Source: NORP110 sp051251595 (GTDB taxonomy: Bacteria > Pseudomonadota > Alphaproteobacteria > Rhodobacterales > Rhodobacteraceae). From it: a DNA stretch of 64,000 nucleotides. The translations under genes were made by a program, and so were the position numbers. The stretch spans positions 1 to 64,000 of the forward strand of contig JBPOFA010000008.1 in the NCBI GenBank assembly GCA_051251595.1, in the 5' to 3' direction. The notes beneath the pieces were generated by a model. That model worked only from the letters and a program-made list of their open reading frames with translations, was not told the origin of the DNA and did no database searches. Below are positions 1-8,329 of this stretch, in pieces; the stretch's first letter is position 1, and the number at the start of each line of letters is the position of its first letter.

Positions 1-2
1 GC

Positions 3-137
3 GGAGGTCATGCCGCTGGTCCGACGCATCCCGCCTGGAAACACGGGATGCGGTCACGGGAGTGGGTCGCGGAACGGAGATGGCTCAATGAACTCGTGCG
101 CGAGGTTCGGGACGTTGAGCGGTTGAATATTGGCTAG
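3..137 (+). pseudogene. 3' remnant of a small mobile-element-type protein (partial at window edge)
   Basis: The third frame is open from the window edge to a TAG at 135-137 and encodes 44 residues. They include a K-H-G-M motif followed by an A/V-E-R-R-W-L-x-E-L helix. This resembles the C-terminus of short basic proteins that carry a K-H-G-x(n)-AERR signature and sit near phage and transposon genes in alphaproteobacteria. The beginning lies outside the window, so it may be an intact gene rather than a remnant. The function is not known. The family resemblance is from memory and weak, but it fits with the region being accessory. Confidence 0.35.
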
Positions 138-282
138 CGTCTGAAACTAGATAAATGCGATCCGCCGGATTTTGACATAACGGGCATTGAAGCCTAACTC
201 AGCGAAGGTCGGCTTCGAGTCCAAAGTACAGAATGCTGCGCATCGTATGAACGTCGGCTATGGCGCTGCGGGCTTCTAACGA

Positions 283-333
283 TTAGGTGTTGACCTAACC
301 TTAGGGTGACCCTATACTTAGGTACATGCCTAA
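283..333 (+). promoter_or_regulatory. ArsR promoter with three tandem TTAGG/CCTAA operators
   Basis: A near-consensus sigma-70 promoter is visible: -35 TTGACC at 290-295, a 17-bp spacer, and -10 TATACT at 313-318. Three inverted repeats overlap it: TTAGGT-gttg-ACCTAA at 283-298, TAGGGT-g-ACCCTA at 302-314, and TTAGG-tacatg-CCTAA at 318-333. They cover the -35, the spacer to the -10, and the start codon. The predicted transcription start is within a base or two of the ATG at 326, so the message should be leaderless. The layout implies autorepression by the ArsR protein encoded just downstream. Confidence 0.8.
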
Positions 334-670
334 CCAAAAGAACCCCATAGAACAGACCTTCATCGCACTTTCCGATCCAACGCGACGTGCTGTGGTTCAG
401 ACGCTTAGCGAAGGGTCAGCAACCGTCTCTCAACTTGCCAACCCATTCGACATGGCGCTGCCATCCTTCACGCAGCATCTCGGTGTTCTGGAAAATGCGG
501 GCCTTATCGTGTCGCGACGGGAAGGCCGGAGCCGCGTCTGTTCGCTGAACCCGTCAGCCTTGAAGGATGCGGAAGACTGGATGGCCTCTTACCGGAGGCA
601 ATGGGAAAGCCGCTTGGATCGCTTTGAAGCTCACCTTGAAAACGCAAAGAAAGATAAATCCAATGACTGA
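326..670 (+). CDS. ArsR-family (HTH_20 type) transcriptional regulator
   Basis: This is a 114-residue winged-helix repressor. Residues about 10-30 carry the usual FIALSDPTRRAVVQTL opening helix. The recognition helix lies around residues 44-60 (LPSFTQHLGVLENAGLI) and the basic wing around 63-73. The C-terminal helix YRRQWESRLDRFEAHL is typical of ArsR proteins coupled to SRPBCC genes. There is one cysteine and no CxCxx metal motif, so a metal sensor is unlikely. It overlaps the next gene by 8 bp, so the two are co-transcribed and probably translationally coupled. Three palindromes on its own promoter suggest autoregulation. The ligand is unknown. Confidence 0.9.
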   Translation: MPNQKNPIEQTFIALSDPTRRAVVQTLSEGSATVSQLANPFDMALPSFTQHLGVLENAGLIVSRREGRSRVCSLNPSALKDAEDWMASYRRQWESRLDRFEAHLENAKKDKSND

Positions 671-1181
671 TCAAACCGCGAATATCGTCTCTAAATGGGC
701 TGCGTGCCCATTAGACAAGGAAATTGTCATCGCACGTGTCGTTGACGCTGATCGCGAGACTGCCTTCGAGGCATGGACTGATCCAGCGCAAATTGTACAG
801 TGGTTTGGACCGGACGGCTTCCAAATCGAGTCTCATGAAGCCGACATCCGCGCAGGCGGCGTGTGGCGGTTCGACATGGTTGCTCCTGACGGCACGCGGT
901 TCTCCAACCGTATGGATTTTCTGCGGGTCGAGGCACCAAACCTGATCGAGGTCGATCATGGCCAAGACGTCGATGACGATCCTGACTGCTTCCGGCTTCT
1001 AGTCTCTTTCGATGAGCAGGATAACGGAAAAACCGTTGTCACCTTGCGTCAGATGCACCCGACGCCAGAACGCCGCGCGGCGGTCATTGGGTTTGGCGCT
1101 GTTGAGTTTGGCGCACAGACGCTGGGTAAACTTGCTGCTCATGTTGCCGACAGGACCAATATTGTAGCCGCTGGCGGCTGA
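663..1181 (+). CDS. SRPBCC (AHSA1-type) domain protein
   Basis: The start at 663 overlaps the ArsR stop and gives 172 residues. An AHSA1/START-like fold covers about residues 18-168, with the family landmarks ARVVDADRETAFEAWTDP, QWFGPDGF and GGVWRFDMVAPDGTRF. Members of this fold bind hydrophobic ligands or act as stress-related chaperone cofactors; the ligand here cannot be read from sequence. Pairing with an ArsR/HTH_20 regulator is a very common bacterial two-gene module, so expression is probably derepressed together with the regulator. An in-frame start further upstream (567) lies inside the ArsR gene and was not used. Confidence 0.88.
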   Translation: MTDQTANIVSKWAACPLDKEIVIARVVDADRETAFEAWTDPAQIVQWFGPDGFQIESHEADIRAGGVWRFDMVAPDGTRFSNRMDFLRVEAPNLIEVDHGQDVDDDPDCFRLLVSFDEQDNGKTVVTLRQMHPTPERRAAVIGFGAVEFGAQTLGKLAAHVADRTNIVAAGG

Positions 1182-1632
1182 CCATTCCGCGTAGGAAGCA
1201 TCACATAAGCTGCCGTTGGCATTTTGCGAGCGAACGGCAACTAAGTCCCGCACAGCGGACATCGGATCAGAACGAGGCAAATGTCGACTTCCAACCGGAG
1301 ACATCATTTTTGGCCCTACCAATCGGCTCCGTCGACAATAAGAAGCTGCCAGATGGGCGGAAGATCAGTTCTTCTTGGTTTTTGTTTTCATTTTGGCCGT
1401 GAAAAAATGCAGGGACTGCAGCCGGTCCCCGACTGAGCCCAGTTGATTCCGCCCCTCCCCCTGCAAGACACAGACATCATCCAGGGCGATATAGCTCAAA
1501 GGTCAAAAAAAACCGGGCACATCTCTACAGACCAATATGCGAGATGAAAATAATTTTGGCGGATATTTTGGGGGACGTAAGGTCGCCAGAAACGTCTAAG
1601 CCACCACTTTAAAACAATAAAAATGATATTTC
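1182..1632. other. 450-bp stretch with no recognisable gene
   Basis: Neither strand holds a convincing coding frame between the SRPBCC gene and the 3' end of the tRNA-Ser gene. A tRNA 3' end is a frequent integrase target, and the ArsR/SRPBCC pair plus the mobile-type remnant lie on that side. The stretch could therefore be the decayed end of an integrated element. I found no integrase fragment and no second copy of the tRNA 3' end within the window, so this is only a possibility. Confidence 0.5.
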
Positions 1633-1722
1633 TGGCGGAGGAGGTGGGATTCGAACCCACGGTAGACTTTCACCTACGTCGGTTTTCAAGACCGGTGCAT
1701 TCAACCACTCTGCCACTCCTCC
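1633..1722 (-). tRNA. tRNA-Ser(TGA)
   Basis: Read on the minus strand this is a 90-nt tRNA with an encoded CCA end (plus-strand TGG at 1633-1635). The 7-bp acceptor stem GGAGGAG/CTCCTCC pairs 1716-1722 with 1637-1643. The T-loop GTTCGAATC is standard. The anticodon loop reads CTTGAAA, giving anticodon TGA. A long variable arm (GTAGGTGAAAGTCTAC region) marks it as a class II tRNA, as expected for serine. Confidence 0.97.
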
Positions 1723-1805
1723 GACAGAAGGCTCCTTAACGGCACATGTTTGATTCGGAAAGCAAAGATTTCACAGCCATTTTATGCCGAACCCTGAGGC
1801 AACAC

Positions 1806-1862
1806 TTTCCATAAAGCAGACTTGTGTCTAATATGCAGTCAAGCGCGGGCACCAAAGCCCGC
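1806..1862 (+). promoter_or_regulatory. Putative promoter and leader hairpin of the SPOR lipoprotein operon
   Basis: A possible -35 TTTCCA (1806-1811) and -10 TAATAT (1829-1834) are 17 bp apart. Downstream, a perfect 6-bp hairpin GCGGGC/GCCCGC (1845-1850 and 1857-1862, 6-nt loop) would lie in the 5' leader. This would drive the long forward gene string that begins at 1913. The -35 is a weak match. Confidence 0.4.
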
Positions 1863-1912
1863 TATATCGAGCAAACATTCGCAGGAAATTCTGCGGTTAC
1901 AAGGGGCACGGA

Positions 1913-2824
1913 ATGGCAAGTGCGGGCGCAAGGCAACTGGCTTTGGTACTGATGGGAGTCGCATTTCTTTCTGCGTGTGAAGAAGGAAAAGAGTTCAAAC
2001 CCTTTGCGAAAAAGGACGCAGGGGCCCAGGCGGAACAATCTGGGGCGCAAGCAGGCGCGACGGTGATTGAACGCGATGTCGAGGCTCCGGAAGTTTTTCA
2101 GGTGACAGACAAGGGTCTTTGGGACGGACGCCCCTCTTTGGGCGGGGTCTGGGTGACGCACCCTGACGTTGCGGAACCAGAGCGTGTTATCATTCGCAAC
2201 GAAGCCAATGGAAAATTCGTGATTGCCGCGCTTTACAAGCCAGAGCGCAATCTGGACCGTCCGGGGCCGAAATTCCTGGTGTCATCTGACGCGGCGGACG
2301 CTTTGGGAATGCTGGCAGGTGCGCCAAGCCCGCTGAACGTCACGGCGTTGCGTCACGAGGAGATCCCGGTTGAGACCCCAGAAGCGGATGCGCCGACCGT
2401 CGATACACTGGAACAGCCAGAAGATATTCAGGAAACCACGATCACCGAAACGGTATCGGATGATCCGGTTGCGGTGATGGCCGCCTCTGCCATCGAAGAA
2501 GCGGCGGCGAGTTCAAGTTCAAGCGAAACGGTCGCTGCGGCGGCCCCTGCCCCCGGACCGATTGAATCCGCACCGAAAGCAAATTCGCGGCTTGAAAAAC
2601 CTTACATCCAAATCGGGATCTTTAGCATTGAATCCAATGCCGACAAGACATCAAAACTGTTGAGCGGTGCCGGCGTTTTGCCGACCGTTAAGAAATCAAC
2701 AACCAATGGCAAAGATTATTGGCGCGTAATCGTTGGCCCCTCTCTGACAAGCTCTGAGCGGTCGGCGATGCTGAAGAAGGTCAAAGGTCTGGGCTTTGGC
2801 GATGCATATCCTGTAACCCATTAA
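1913..2824 (+). CDS. SPOR-domain lipoprotein
   Basis: This 303-residue protein has a lipoprotein signal ending in the lipobox LSAC (Cys22). A poorly conserved, acidic and Ala/Ser-rich linker follows (about 140-225, including a run of serines). A SPOR domain occupies residues about 229-303 (YIQIGIFSIESNADKTSKLL to the C-terminus). SPOR domains bind denuded glycan strands at the septum, so this is probably a periplasmic peptidoglycan-associated lipoprotein active during division. It lies 17 bp before a DacF-like carboxypeptidase, a pairing seen widely in Rhodobacterales and consistent with a wall-remodelling role. Some relatives are annotated RlpA-like, but no double-psi barrel is recognisable here. 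Confidence 0.85.
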   Translation: MASAGARQLALVLMGVAFLSACEEGKEFKPFAKKDAGAQAEQSGAQAGATVIERDVEAPEVFQVTDKGLWDGRPSLGGVWVTHPDVAEPERVIIRNEANGKFVIAALYKPERNLDRPGPKFLVSSDAADALGMLAGAPSPLNVTALRHEEIPVETPEADAPTVDTLEQPEDIQETTITETVSDDPVAVMAASAIEEAAASSSSSETVAAAAPAPGPIESAPKANSRLEKPYIQIGIFSIESNADKTSKLLSGAGVLPTVKKSTTNGKDYWRVIVGPSLTSSERSAMLKKVKGLGFGDAYPVTH

Positions 2825-2841
2825 CGAAAGAGGCGTGGCAG

Positions 2842-4008
2842 ATGTTTAGGAAGCTCATTCGAATTTTGACCGTTGGTGCAGCGCTTTCAGCCACAGCGAT
2901 ACCCGCTTTGGCGCAATATGATACGCGGGCCAAAGCCGCCTTTATGATTGATATGACGACCAACACAGTGTTGTTGGACAAGGACGCGGACACGCCATTG
3001 CCGCCTGCCTCTATGTCGAAATTGATGACACTCAATATGTTGTTTGAGGCGTTGCAGGATGGGCGCGTCACGCTGGACACACAGTTTGGGGTGTCGAGCC
3101 GTGCAAAGAACATGGGTGGATCCACCATGTTCCTGAATGAAAATGACCGTCCAACGGTGGAACAGCTGATTCAAGGCATCATCGTCTTGTCTGGCAACGA
3201 CGCCTGCGTTGTTGTCGCCGAAGGATTGGCCGGCAGCGAAGATTCCTTTGCGCGGCTCATGAATGAACGGGCTGCAACGCTTGGGATGACAGGGTCTACG
3301 TTTGCCAACTCATCCGGGTGGCCCAACCCCAACCAACGGATGAGCACCCGTGACCTGGGCATTCTAGCCGCGCGTTTGATCACTGAGTTTCCTGAGTATT
3401 ACGGGTATTTCGGTGAAAAAGAATATGCCTATGACAACCGCGCCCCGGACAACCGTCACAACCGCAACCCCTTGCTTAAACTTGGAATTGGCGCGGATGG
3501 CCTGAAAACTGGCCATACGGTAGAGGCTGGCTACGGCATTGTCGGATCAGCGACGCAGGGCACGCGGCGGGTGGTTTTTGTGCTTACCGGGATGACTTCT
3601 GAAAAAGAACGGTCTGAAGAATCTGAACGTATCGTGAATTGGGCGTTCCGCCAGTTCGTCCAGAAAGAGGTTATGGAACAGGGCACAGAAGTTGCCCGCG
3701 CAAATGTCTGGATGGGCGACCACACAGAAATCGGTCTGGTCACGAAAGACGATGTGTCCCTGTTGTTGCCTGCCCTCGAACGCAAAGCGCTTTCTGCAGA
3801 GGTCGTGTACAAAGGGCCAATCGAGGCGCCGATTGAAAAGGGACAGGACGTGGCAGAGCTGGTGATCACGCTGAAAGACCTGCCAGATGCCCGAATTCCA
3901 CTGGTTTCTGACAGAGATGTTCAAAAAGGCGGGTTTCTTCCCAGGTTAAGAACCGCAACGAATGTGTTGATGGATCGTTTCCTTGGAGAGGCCCCCAGCC
4001 TTAACTGA
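2842..4008 (+). CDS. D-alanyl-D-alanine carboxypeptidase (PBP5/DacF-like, S11 family)
   Basis: This is a 388-residue secreted serine peptidase. The signal peptide ends around residue 24 (AIPALA). All three penicillin-binding motifs are present: S57-x-x-K60 (SMSK), S117-G-N, and K222-T-G. The C-terminal part (about 275-388) matches the beta-rich PBP5 C-terminal domain and ends in a likely amphipathic anchor. The enzyme removes the terminal D-Ala from peptidoglycan stem peptides in the periplasm and so limits cross-linking. Its stop overlaps the tmk start (TGATG), so it is in one operon with the SPOR lipoprotein upstream and tmk-holB downstream. Confidence 0.95.
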   Translation: MFRKLIRILTVGAALSATAIPALAQYDTRAKAAFMIDMTTNTVLLDKDADTPLPPASMSKLMTLNMLFEALQDGRVTLDTQFGVSSRAKNMGGSTMFLNENDRPTVEQLIQGIIVLSGNDACVVVAEGLAGSEDSFARLMNERAATLGMTGSTFANSSGWPNPNQRMSTRDLGILAARLITEFPEYYGYFGEKEYAYDNRAPDNRHNRNPLLKLGIGADGLKTGHTVEAGYGIVGSATQGTRRVVFVLTGMTSEKERSEESERIVNWAFRQFVQKEVMEQGTEVARANVWMGDHTEIGLVTKDDVSLLLPALERKALSAEVVYKGPIEAPIEKGQDVAELVITLKDLPDARIPLVSDRDVQKGGFLPRLRTATNVLMDRFLGEAPSLN

Positions 4009-4631
4009 TGACCACAGGACTGTTCATTACATTCGAAGGCATTGACGGTTCGGGCAAGTCGACGCAAGCGCGCCTTTTGGTCGATGCTTTGCGGCATTCT
4101 GGTTTGGATACAATCCACACACGCGAACCCGGCGGATCGCCCGGCGCTGAGGAAATCCGATCTTTGGTGCTGGAAGGTGACCCGGATCGCTGGTCTGCCG
4201 AAACAGAGATTTTGCTGTTCACCGCCGCCCGTCGCGACCATCTGGAAAAAACCATCAATCCTGCCCTAAGTGCCGGACAGATCGTTGTTTGTGATCGCTT
4301 TGCGGATTCAACACGGCTTTATCAGGGGATCACCCGTGGGGAGCTGCGCGGTGTCGTGGATGACTTGCACCGCCTGATGATCGGGCGCGAACCGGATCTG
4401 ACTTTTGTTATTGATATGGATCCGGCCAAAGGGTTGGAACGTGCTTTATCCCGTCAAACCAGCGAAGAGCGGTTTGAAGGGTTTGGTGAGGCGCTGCAAC
4501 AAAAGATGCGCGCCGGGTTTCTAGCGCTGGCGGAAGAATTCAAAGACCGTTGTGTGGTCGTCGATGGGGATCGCGACATCGAAACCGTCGCGCAGGACGT
4601 TGAGGCCATCGCGCGGGACCGCATCAGATGA
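4008..4631 (+). CDS. tmk: Thymidylate kinase (dTMP kinase)
   Basis: This 207-residue cytosolic kinase converts dTMP to dTDP for DNA synthesis. The P-loop is GIDGSGKST at residues 11-19, and a D-R-F motif (VCDRFADSTRLYQG) stands at the substrate-binding position near residue 93. Length matches bacterial Tmk. The start overlaps the stop of the upstream carboxypeptidase by one base, and its end overlaps holB by 4 bp. The tmk-holB-tatD order is a well-known conserved arrangement that joins dTTP supply and the clamp loader. Confidence 0.97.
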   Translation: MTTGLFITFEGIDGSGKSTQARLLVDALRHSGLDTIHTREPGGSPGAEEIRSLVLEGDPDRWSAETEILLFTAARRDHLEKTINPALSAGQIVVCDRFADSTRLYQGITRGELRGVVDDLHRLMIGREPDLTFVIDMDPAKGLERALSRQTSEERFEGFGEALQQKMRAGFLALAEEFKDRCVVVDGDRDIETVAQDVEAIARDRIR

Positions 4632-5758
4632 ATGATGAGGCCCTACCAGAATTTGACCGTGTGGATGGCGCGCCGCACCCGCGCGAAACACAAATACTTC
4701 TTGGGCAGGCTCAGGCAGAGGCGTCTTTTCTAGAGGCGTATAATTCCGGGAAAATCCACCATGGCTGGTTGATCACCGGGCCACGCGGTGTCGGCAAGGC
4801 CACCTTGGCCTGGCGCATTGCCCGGTTCCTTTTGGCCACCCCTGCCCCGGATACCGGCGGCATGTTTGATGACGCGCCGACCGATGCGACCAGTCTGGAC
4901 ATTCCCGCAGATCACCCGGTGGCGCGCCGTATCGCCGTGCTGTCAGAGCCTGGTTTGTTCCTGCTGCGCCCGGCCTGGGACGAAAAGAAGAAGCGGTTCA
5001 AACAGGGCATCACCGTTGATGAAGCCCGTGCGCTCAAAGGGTTTTTCAATTTTTCGGCGACGGATGGCGGTCGGCGCGTGGTTATTGTAGATTCAGCGGA
5101 TGATATGAATGTCAGCGCCGCAAACGCGCTGTTGAAGTTTCTGGAAGAACCGCCCGCCGATGTCACAATTTTGCTCGTCAGTCACCAACCCTCTCAGCTT
5201 TTACCAACCATTCGCAGCCGCTGCCGCGAGCTGCGATGTTCGTCCATGTCGGCCAGCGATATGGCGCAAGCGATGACGAATGCGGGCAGCGAAGATCACG
5301 GCGATGCCGCCGCAATGGCTGAACTGTCCGGCGGTTCCGTCGGAGAGGCCGTGCGGCTTGCCAATCTGGACGGCATGCGGACCTATTCGGAAATCGTCGC
5401 CCTGTTTGCGACGCTGCCGCGTCTGGACAGGCAAATGGCGCTAAAGCTTGCCGAAAGCGCCGTCGGGGCAAAGAATGCACCGCGGTTTGAACAGTTGTTG
5501 CGATTGATGGATTTGTTTCTGGCCCGCGCCGCGCGCACCGGCATTTCCGGCCCGCCCTTGGTTGAAGCGGCAAAAGGCGAAGCTGAGGTGCTGAAACGAC
5601 TTGCCCCGACGCCGGATACAGGTCGCAAATGGGCAGAGCTTCAACAGGAATTGAGCGGTCGAGCCCGCCACGGCAAAGCGGTCAACCTTGACCCTGCCGC
5701 GCTCATCCTTGATATGGTTTTCAAGATCAACGAAATGGCGGCCCGGCTGGCCGCATGA
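4628..5758 (+). CDS. holB: DNA polymerase III delta' subunit
   Basis: This is a 376-residue clamp-loader subunit with a AAA+ domain. The Walker-A-like GPRGVGKAT is at residues 51-59, and the arginine-containing SRC motif (TIRSRCRELRC) lies near residue 197. Conserved sequences around NALLKFLEEPP match DnaX/HolB-type loaders. The Cys4 zinc module found in many delta' and gamma subunits is absent, as is usual for alphaproteobacterial delta'. It overlaps tmk by 4 bp and precedes tatD by 10 bp, so it is cotranscribed. Confidence 0.95.
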   Translation: MNDEALPEFDRVDGAPHPRETQILLGQAQAEASFLEAYNSGKIHHGWLITGPRGVGKATLAWRIARFLLATPAPDTGGMFDDAPTDATSLDIPADHPVARRIAVLSEPGLFLLRPAWDEKKKRFKQGITVDEARALKGFFNFSATDGGRRVVIVDSADDMNVSAANALLKFLEEPPADVTILLVSHQPSQLLPTIRSRCRELRCSSMSASDMAQAMTNAGSEDHGDAAAMAELSGGSVGEAVRLANLDGMRTYSEIVALFATLPRLDRQMALKLAESAVGAKNAPRFEQLLRLMDLFLARAARTGISGPPLVEAAKGEAEVLKRLAPTPDTGRKWAELQQELSGRARHGKAVNLDPAALILDMVFKINEMAARLAA

Positions 5759-5768
5759 TAGAGGCCAG

Positions 5769-6575
5769 ATGCCAGACAAAATCGAAATCACCGACAGTCA
5801 CTGCCATCTGGACTTTCCCGATTTTGCAGATGAACTGCCGCAGGTTGTTGAGCGCGCACTAGACGCAGGCGTCACGCGCATGGTCAGCATTTGCACCCGT
5901 CTGCGTCTGGAACCGCAGGTGCGCGCCATTGCGGAAACCTATCCTTCCGTATTCTATGCCGCCGGCACCCACCCGATGAGCGCAGCCGAAGAACCACTTG
6001 CCACCGTGGCAGAGCTTGTCGCCCTTGCCAAACACCCGAAATTCGTCGGCATCGGCGAAACCGGGCTGGATTACCATTATTCAGAAGACAGCAAGGACAT
6101 CCAACAGGAAAGCCTGCGCCTGCATATAGAGGCCGCGCGTCAAACTGGCCTGCCGCTGATCATCCATGCCCGCGCGGCCGACGAAGATATGGCGCGCATC
6201 CTGACCCAGGAATTTCGCGCCGGTCCTTATGACTGCGTGATGCACTGTTTTTCATCCAGTGCCGCATTGGCCCAATCCGCCTTGGATTTGGGGTTTTACC
6301 TGTCCATGTCCGGCATTTCGGCTTTTCCGAAATCAGAAGAGCTGCGTGGTATTTTCGCAGAGGCCCCGATCGACAGAATATTGGTGGAAACGGATGCGCC
6401 CTATCTGGCACCGCCCCCCTATCGCGGGCGGCGCAATGAACCGGCCTATTCAAAGTTCACCGCTGAAATCGCGGCAAAGACTTTTGACATGGAATTCAGC
6501 GACTTCGCGGCCAAGACACAGGACAACTTCAACCGCTTGTTCACCAAAGCCGCGCAATACAGGCCTGCGGGCTGA
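5769..6575 (+). CDS. tatD: TatD-family metal-dependent deoxyribonuclease
   Basis: The ATG at 5769 gives a 268-residue TIM-barrel hydrolase beginning with the metal-binding motif DSHCHLDF (His11-x-His13). Further metal ligands are visible in GIGETGLDYHY, LPLIIHARAADED, CVMHCF and LVETDAPYLAPPPYRGRRNEP. TatD enzymes have 3'-5' exonuclease activity on damaged or degraded DNA. The gene sits 10 bp after holB and overlaps the next gene at TGATG. An upstream in-frame start (5688) would extend into holB and is rejected. Confidence 0.94.
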   Translation: MPDKIEITDSHCHLDFPDFADELPQVVERALDAGVTRMVSICTRLRLEPQVRAIAETYPSVFYAAGTHPMSAAEEPLATVAELVALAKHPKFVGIGETGLDYHYSEDSKDIQQESLRLHIEAARQTGLPLIIHARAADEDMARILTQEFRAGPYDCVMHCFSSSAALAQSALDLGFYLSMSGISAFPKSEELRGIFAEAPIDRILVETDAPYLAPPPYRGRRNEPAYSKFTAEIAAKTFDMEFSDFAAKTQDNFNRLFTKAAQYRPAG

Positions 6576-7372
6576 TGGCAGAGCTGACCTTCACAATTCT
6601 GGGCTGCGGTTCCTCTGGTGGCGTTCCGCGTCTGGGCGGACTTTGGGGAAATTGCGACCCGAACAACCCCAAGAACCGGCGCCAGCGCTGTTCTCTGCTA
6701 GTTGAACGGACCGGGGATGAGGGCACGACGACAGTGCTCATCGACACCTCGCCTGACATGCGGGCGCAATTGCTGCAGGCCAATGTGGGCGTGCTGGATG
6801 GGGTGGTTTACACACATGCCCATGCGGATCATGTGCATGGCATAGATGATCTGCGCATGATCAAGTTCAACATGCAGCGCCGGCTGAATGTGTGGGCAGA
6901 TGGCCCCACGCAGGATGCTTTGCTGTCGCGGTTCGGCTATGCCTTTGTGCAACCGCATGGCTCCCCCTATCCGCCGATCCTTGATCTGTTCCAGATTGAT
7001 GGACCGGTTTCGATAGACGGGGCTGGCGGCACCATCACGTTGCACCCGTTTGAGGTGCGCCATGGCGTGATCAACGCCCTTGGCTTTCGGATCAAGGATC
7101 TGGCCTACCTTCCGGATGTCTCTGAAATCCCGGATGCGGCCCTGCCACTGCTTGAAAATCTCGACTGTTGGATTCTGGACGCCCTACAGCGCAAACCTCA
7201 CCCGACCCATTTCCATCTGGACCGGTCGGTGGAGTGGATTGAGCGCATGGCGCCCAAGCGTGGCGTTATGACCAACATGCATATTGATCTGGATTACCAA
7301 TATGTGGCCGATCAAACGCCAGACCATATTGTTCCGGCTTTTGATAGCATGACCCTTCGATACGAGCTTTGA
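6575..7372 (+). CDS. MBL-fold metallo-hydrolase (PhnP/RNase Z-like)
   Basis: This 265-residue protein has the metallo-beta-lactamase motif H81-A-H83-A-D85-H86. The N-terminal GCGSSGGVPRLGG resembles the substrate-binding loop of PhnP-type phosphodiesterases. Later ligands include PTHFHLDRS and TNMHIDLDY near the C-terminus. PhnP hydrolyses cyclic phosphodiesters, but no phosphonate genes are nearby, and in Rhodobacterales this gene follows tatD routinely, so the substrate is open. It overlaps tatD by one base and is followed after 1 nt by the AEC permease. Confidence 0.85.
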   Translation: MAELTFTILGCGSSGGVPRLGGLWGNCDPNNPKNRRQRCSLLVERTGDEGTTTVLIDTSPDMRAQLLQANVGVLDGVVYTHAHADHVHGIDDLRMIKFNMQRRLNVWADGPTQDALLSRFGYAFVQPHGSPYPPILDLFQIDGPVSIDGAGGTITLHPFEVRHGVINALGFRIKDLAYLPDVSEIPDAALPLLENLDCWILDALQRKPHPTHFHLDRSVEWIERMAPKRGVMTNMHIDLDYQYVADQTPDHIVPAFDSMTLRYEL

Positions 7373-7373
7373 C

Positions 7374-8306
7374 ATGCTAGCGATCCTTGTCATTGTTCTC
7401 CCGGTCTTTTTGGTCGTCGGAGTTGGCTATGTTGCGGCTTGGCGGCGCATGATCAGTGCCGAGGGCGTTGATGGGGTGATGACCTATGCCCAGACATTTG
7501 CCGTGCCATGCCTGCTGTTTGCCGCCATTTCCCGCATTGATCTAAGCCATTTCGACCTGCGCCTGTTGGCCAGCTACTATATCGGTTCGTTTTCCGTCTT
7601 CTTCATCGGTTACCTGGGCGCGCGTTTGATGTTTGCCCGCGGCCGGCCTGACAGTGTTGCGATTGGGTTTTGTTGTTTGTTTCCAAACACTTTGCTGCTG
7701 GGACTTGCCATTACAGAAAGCGCCTATGGGTTGGACGCCCTTGTGGGCAACTTTACCATCGTCTCTATCCATGCACCGCTGATGTATACGTTCGGCACCA
7801 TCGCGATGGAGCTTGTGCGCAGCACCGAGAAATCGGCAGGCCCGTCGGTCCTGGTGAATATTGGCAAATCCCTGGCCGTGAACCCGCTGATCCTGGCGGT
7901 TCTTTTGGGGTTCATCGTGAACCTCAGCGGATTTCAGATCCCCCAGGCCCCCATGGTCGCGATTGACATGTTGGCACGCTCTGCCCTGCCAGCGGCGTTG
8001 TTTGGGCTGGGCGGCGTTCTGGTTCGCTATCGGCCAGAGGGCGATATGAAGGCCATCAGCTGGATCACCTTTCTAACGTTGATGGTCCACCCGGCGATTG
8101 TCTATGTCTTGTCCAACTGGGTCTTTGGCTTGTCAGAGGCTTACATACGCTCGGCTGTGGTCACAGCGGCGATGGCACCGGGCATCAACACCTATATTTT
8201 TGCCAATATCTACGGCACGGCGAAAAGGGTTGTGGCCTCTTCTGTCTTGATCGCCACGGCGGTTTCGGTGTTAACGGCTTCTTTCTGGTTGGCAATTCTG
8301 CCCTAA
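7374..8306 (+). CDS. AEC-family (auxin efflux carrier-like) transporter
   Basis: This is a 310-residue membrane protein with about ten hydrophobic segments arranged as two five-helix halves. The second half begins after the loop near residue 155 and contains ARSALPAALFGLGGVLVRYRPEGD, typical of the Mem_trans/AEC family. Such carriers export or import small organic anions such as malonate or malate; the substrate cannot be inferred. It starts one base after the upstream hydrolase stop and probably ends the operon, because a hairpin follows directly. Confidence 0.88.
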   Translation: MLAILVIVLPVFLVVGVGYVAAWRRMISAEGVDGVMTYAQTFAVPCLLFAAISRIDLSHFDLRLLASYYIGSFSVFFIGYLGARLMFARGRPDSVAIGFCCLFPNTLLLGLAITESAYGLDALVGNFTIVSIHAPLMYTFGTIAMELVRSTEKSAGPSVLVNIGKSLAVNPLILAVLLGFIVNLSGFQIPQAPMVAIDMLARSALPAALFGLGGVLVRYRPEGDMKAISWITFLTLMVHPAIVYVLSNWVFGLSEAYIRSAVVTAAMAPGINTYIFANIYGTAKRVVASSVLIATAVSVLTASFWLAILP

Positions 8307-8329
8307 AAACGCGCCTTAACCGGCGTTTT
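8306..8329. terminator. Hairpin terminator between convergent genes
   Basis: AAAACGC (8306-8312) and GCGTTTT (8323-8329) form a 7-bp stem with a 10-nt loop. A/T runs lie on both outer flanks, so it could act in both directions. It overlaps the last codons of the minus-strand DUF2585 gene. Confidence 0.55.
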
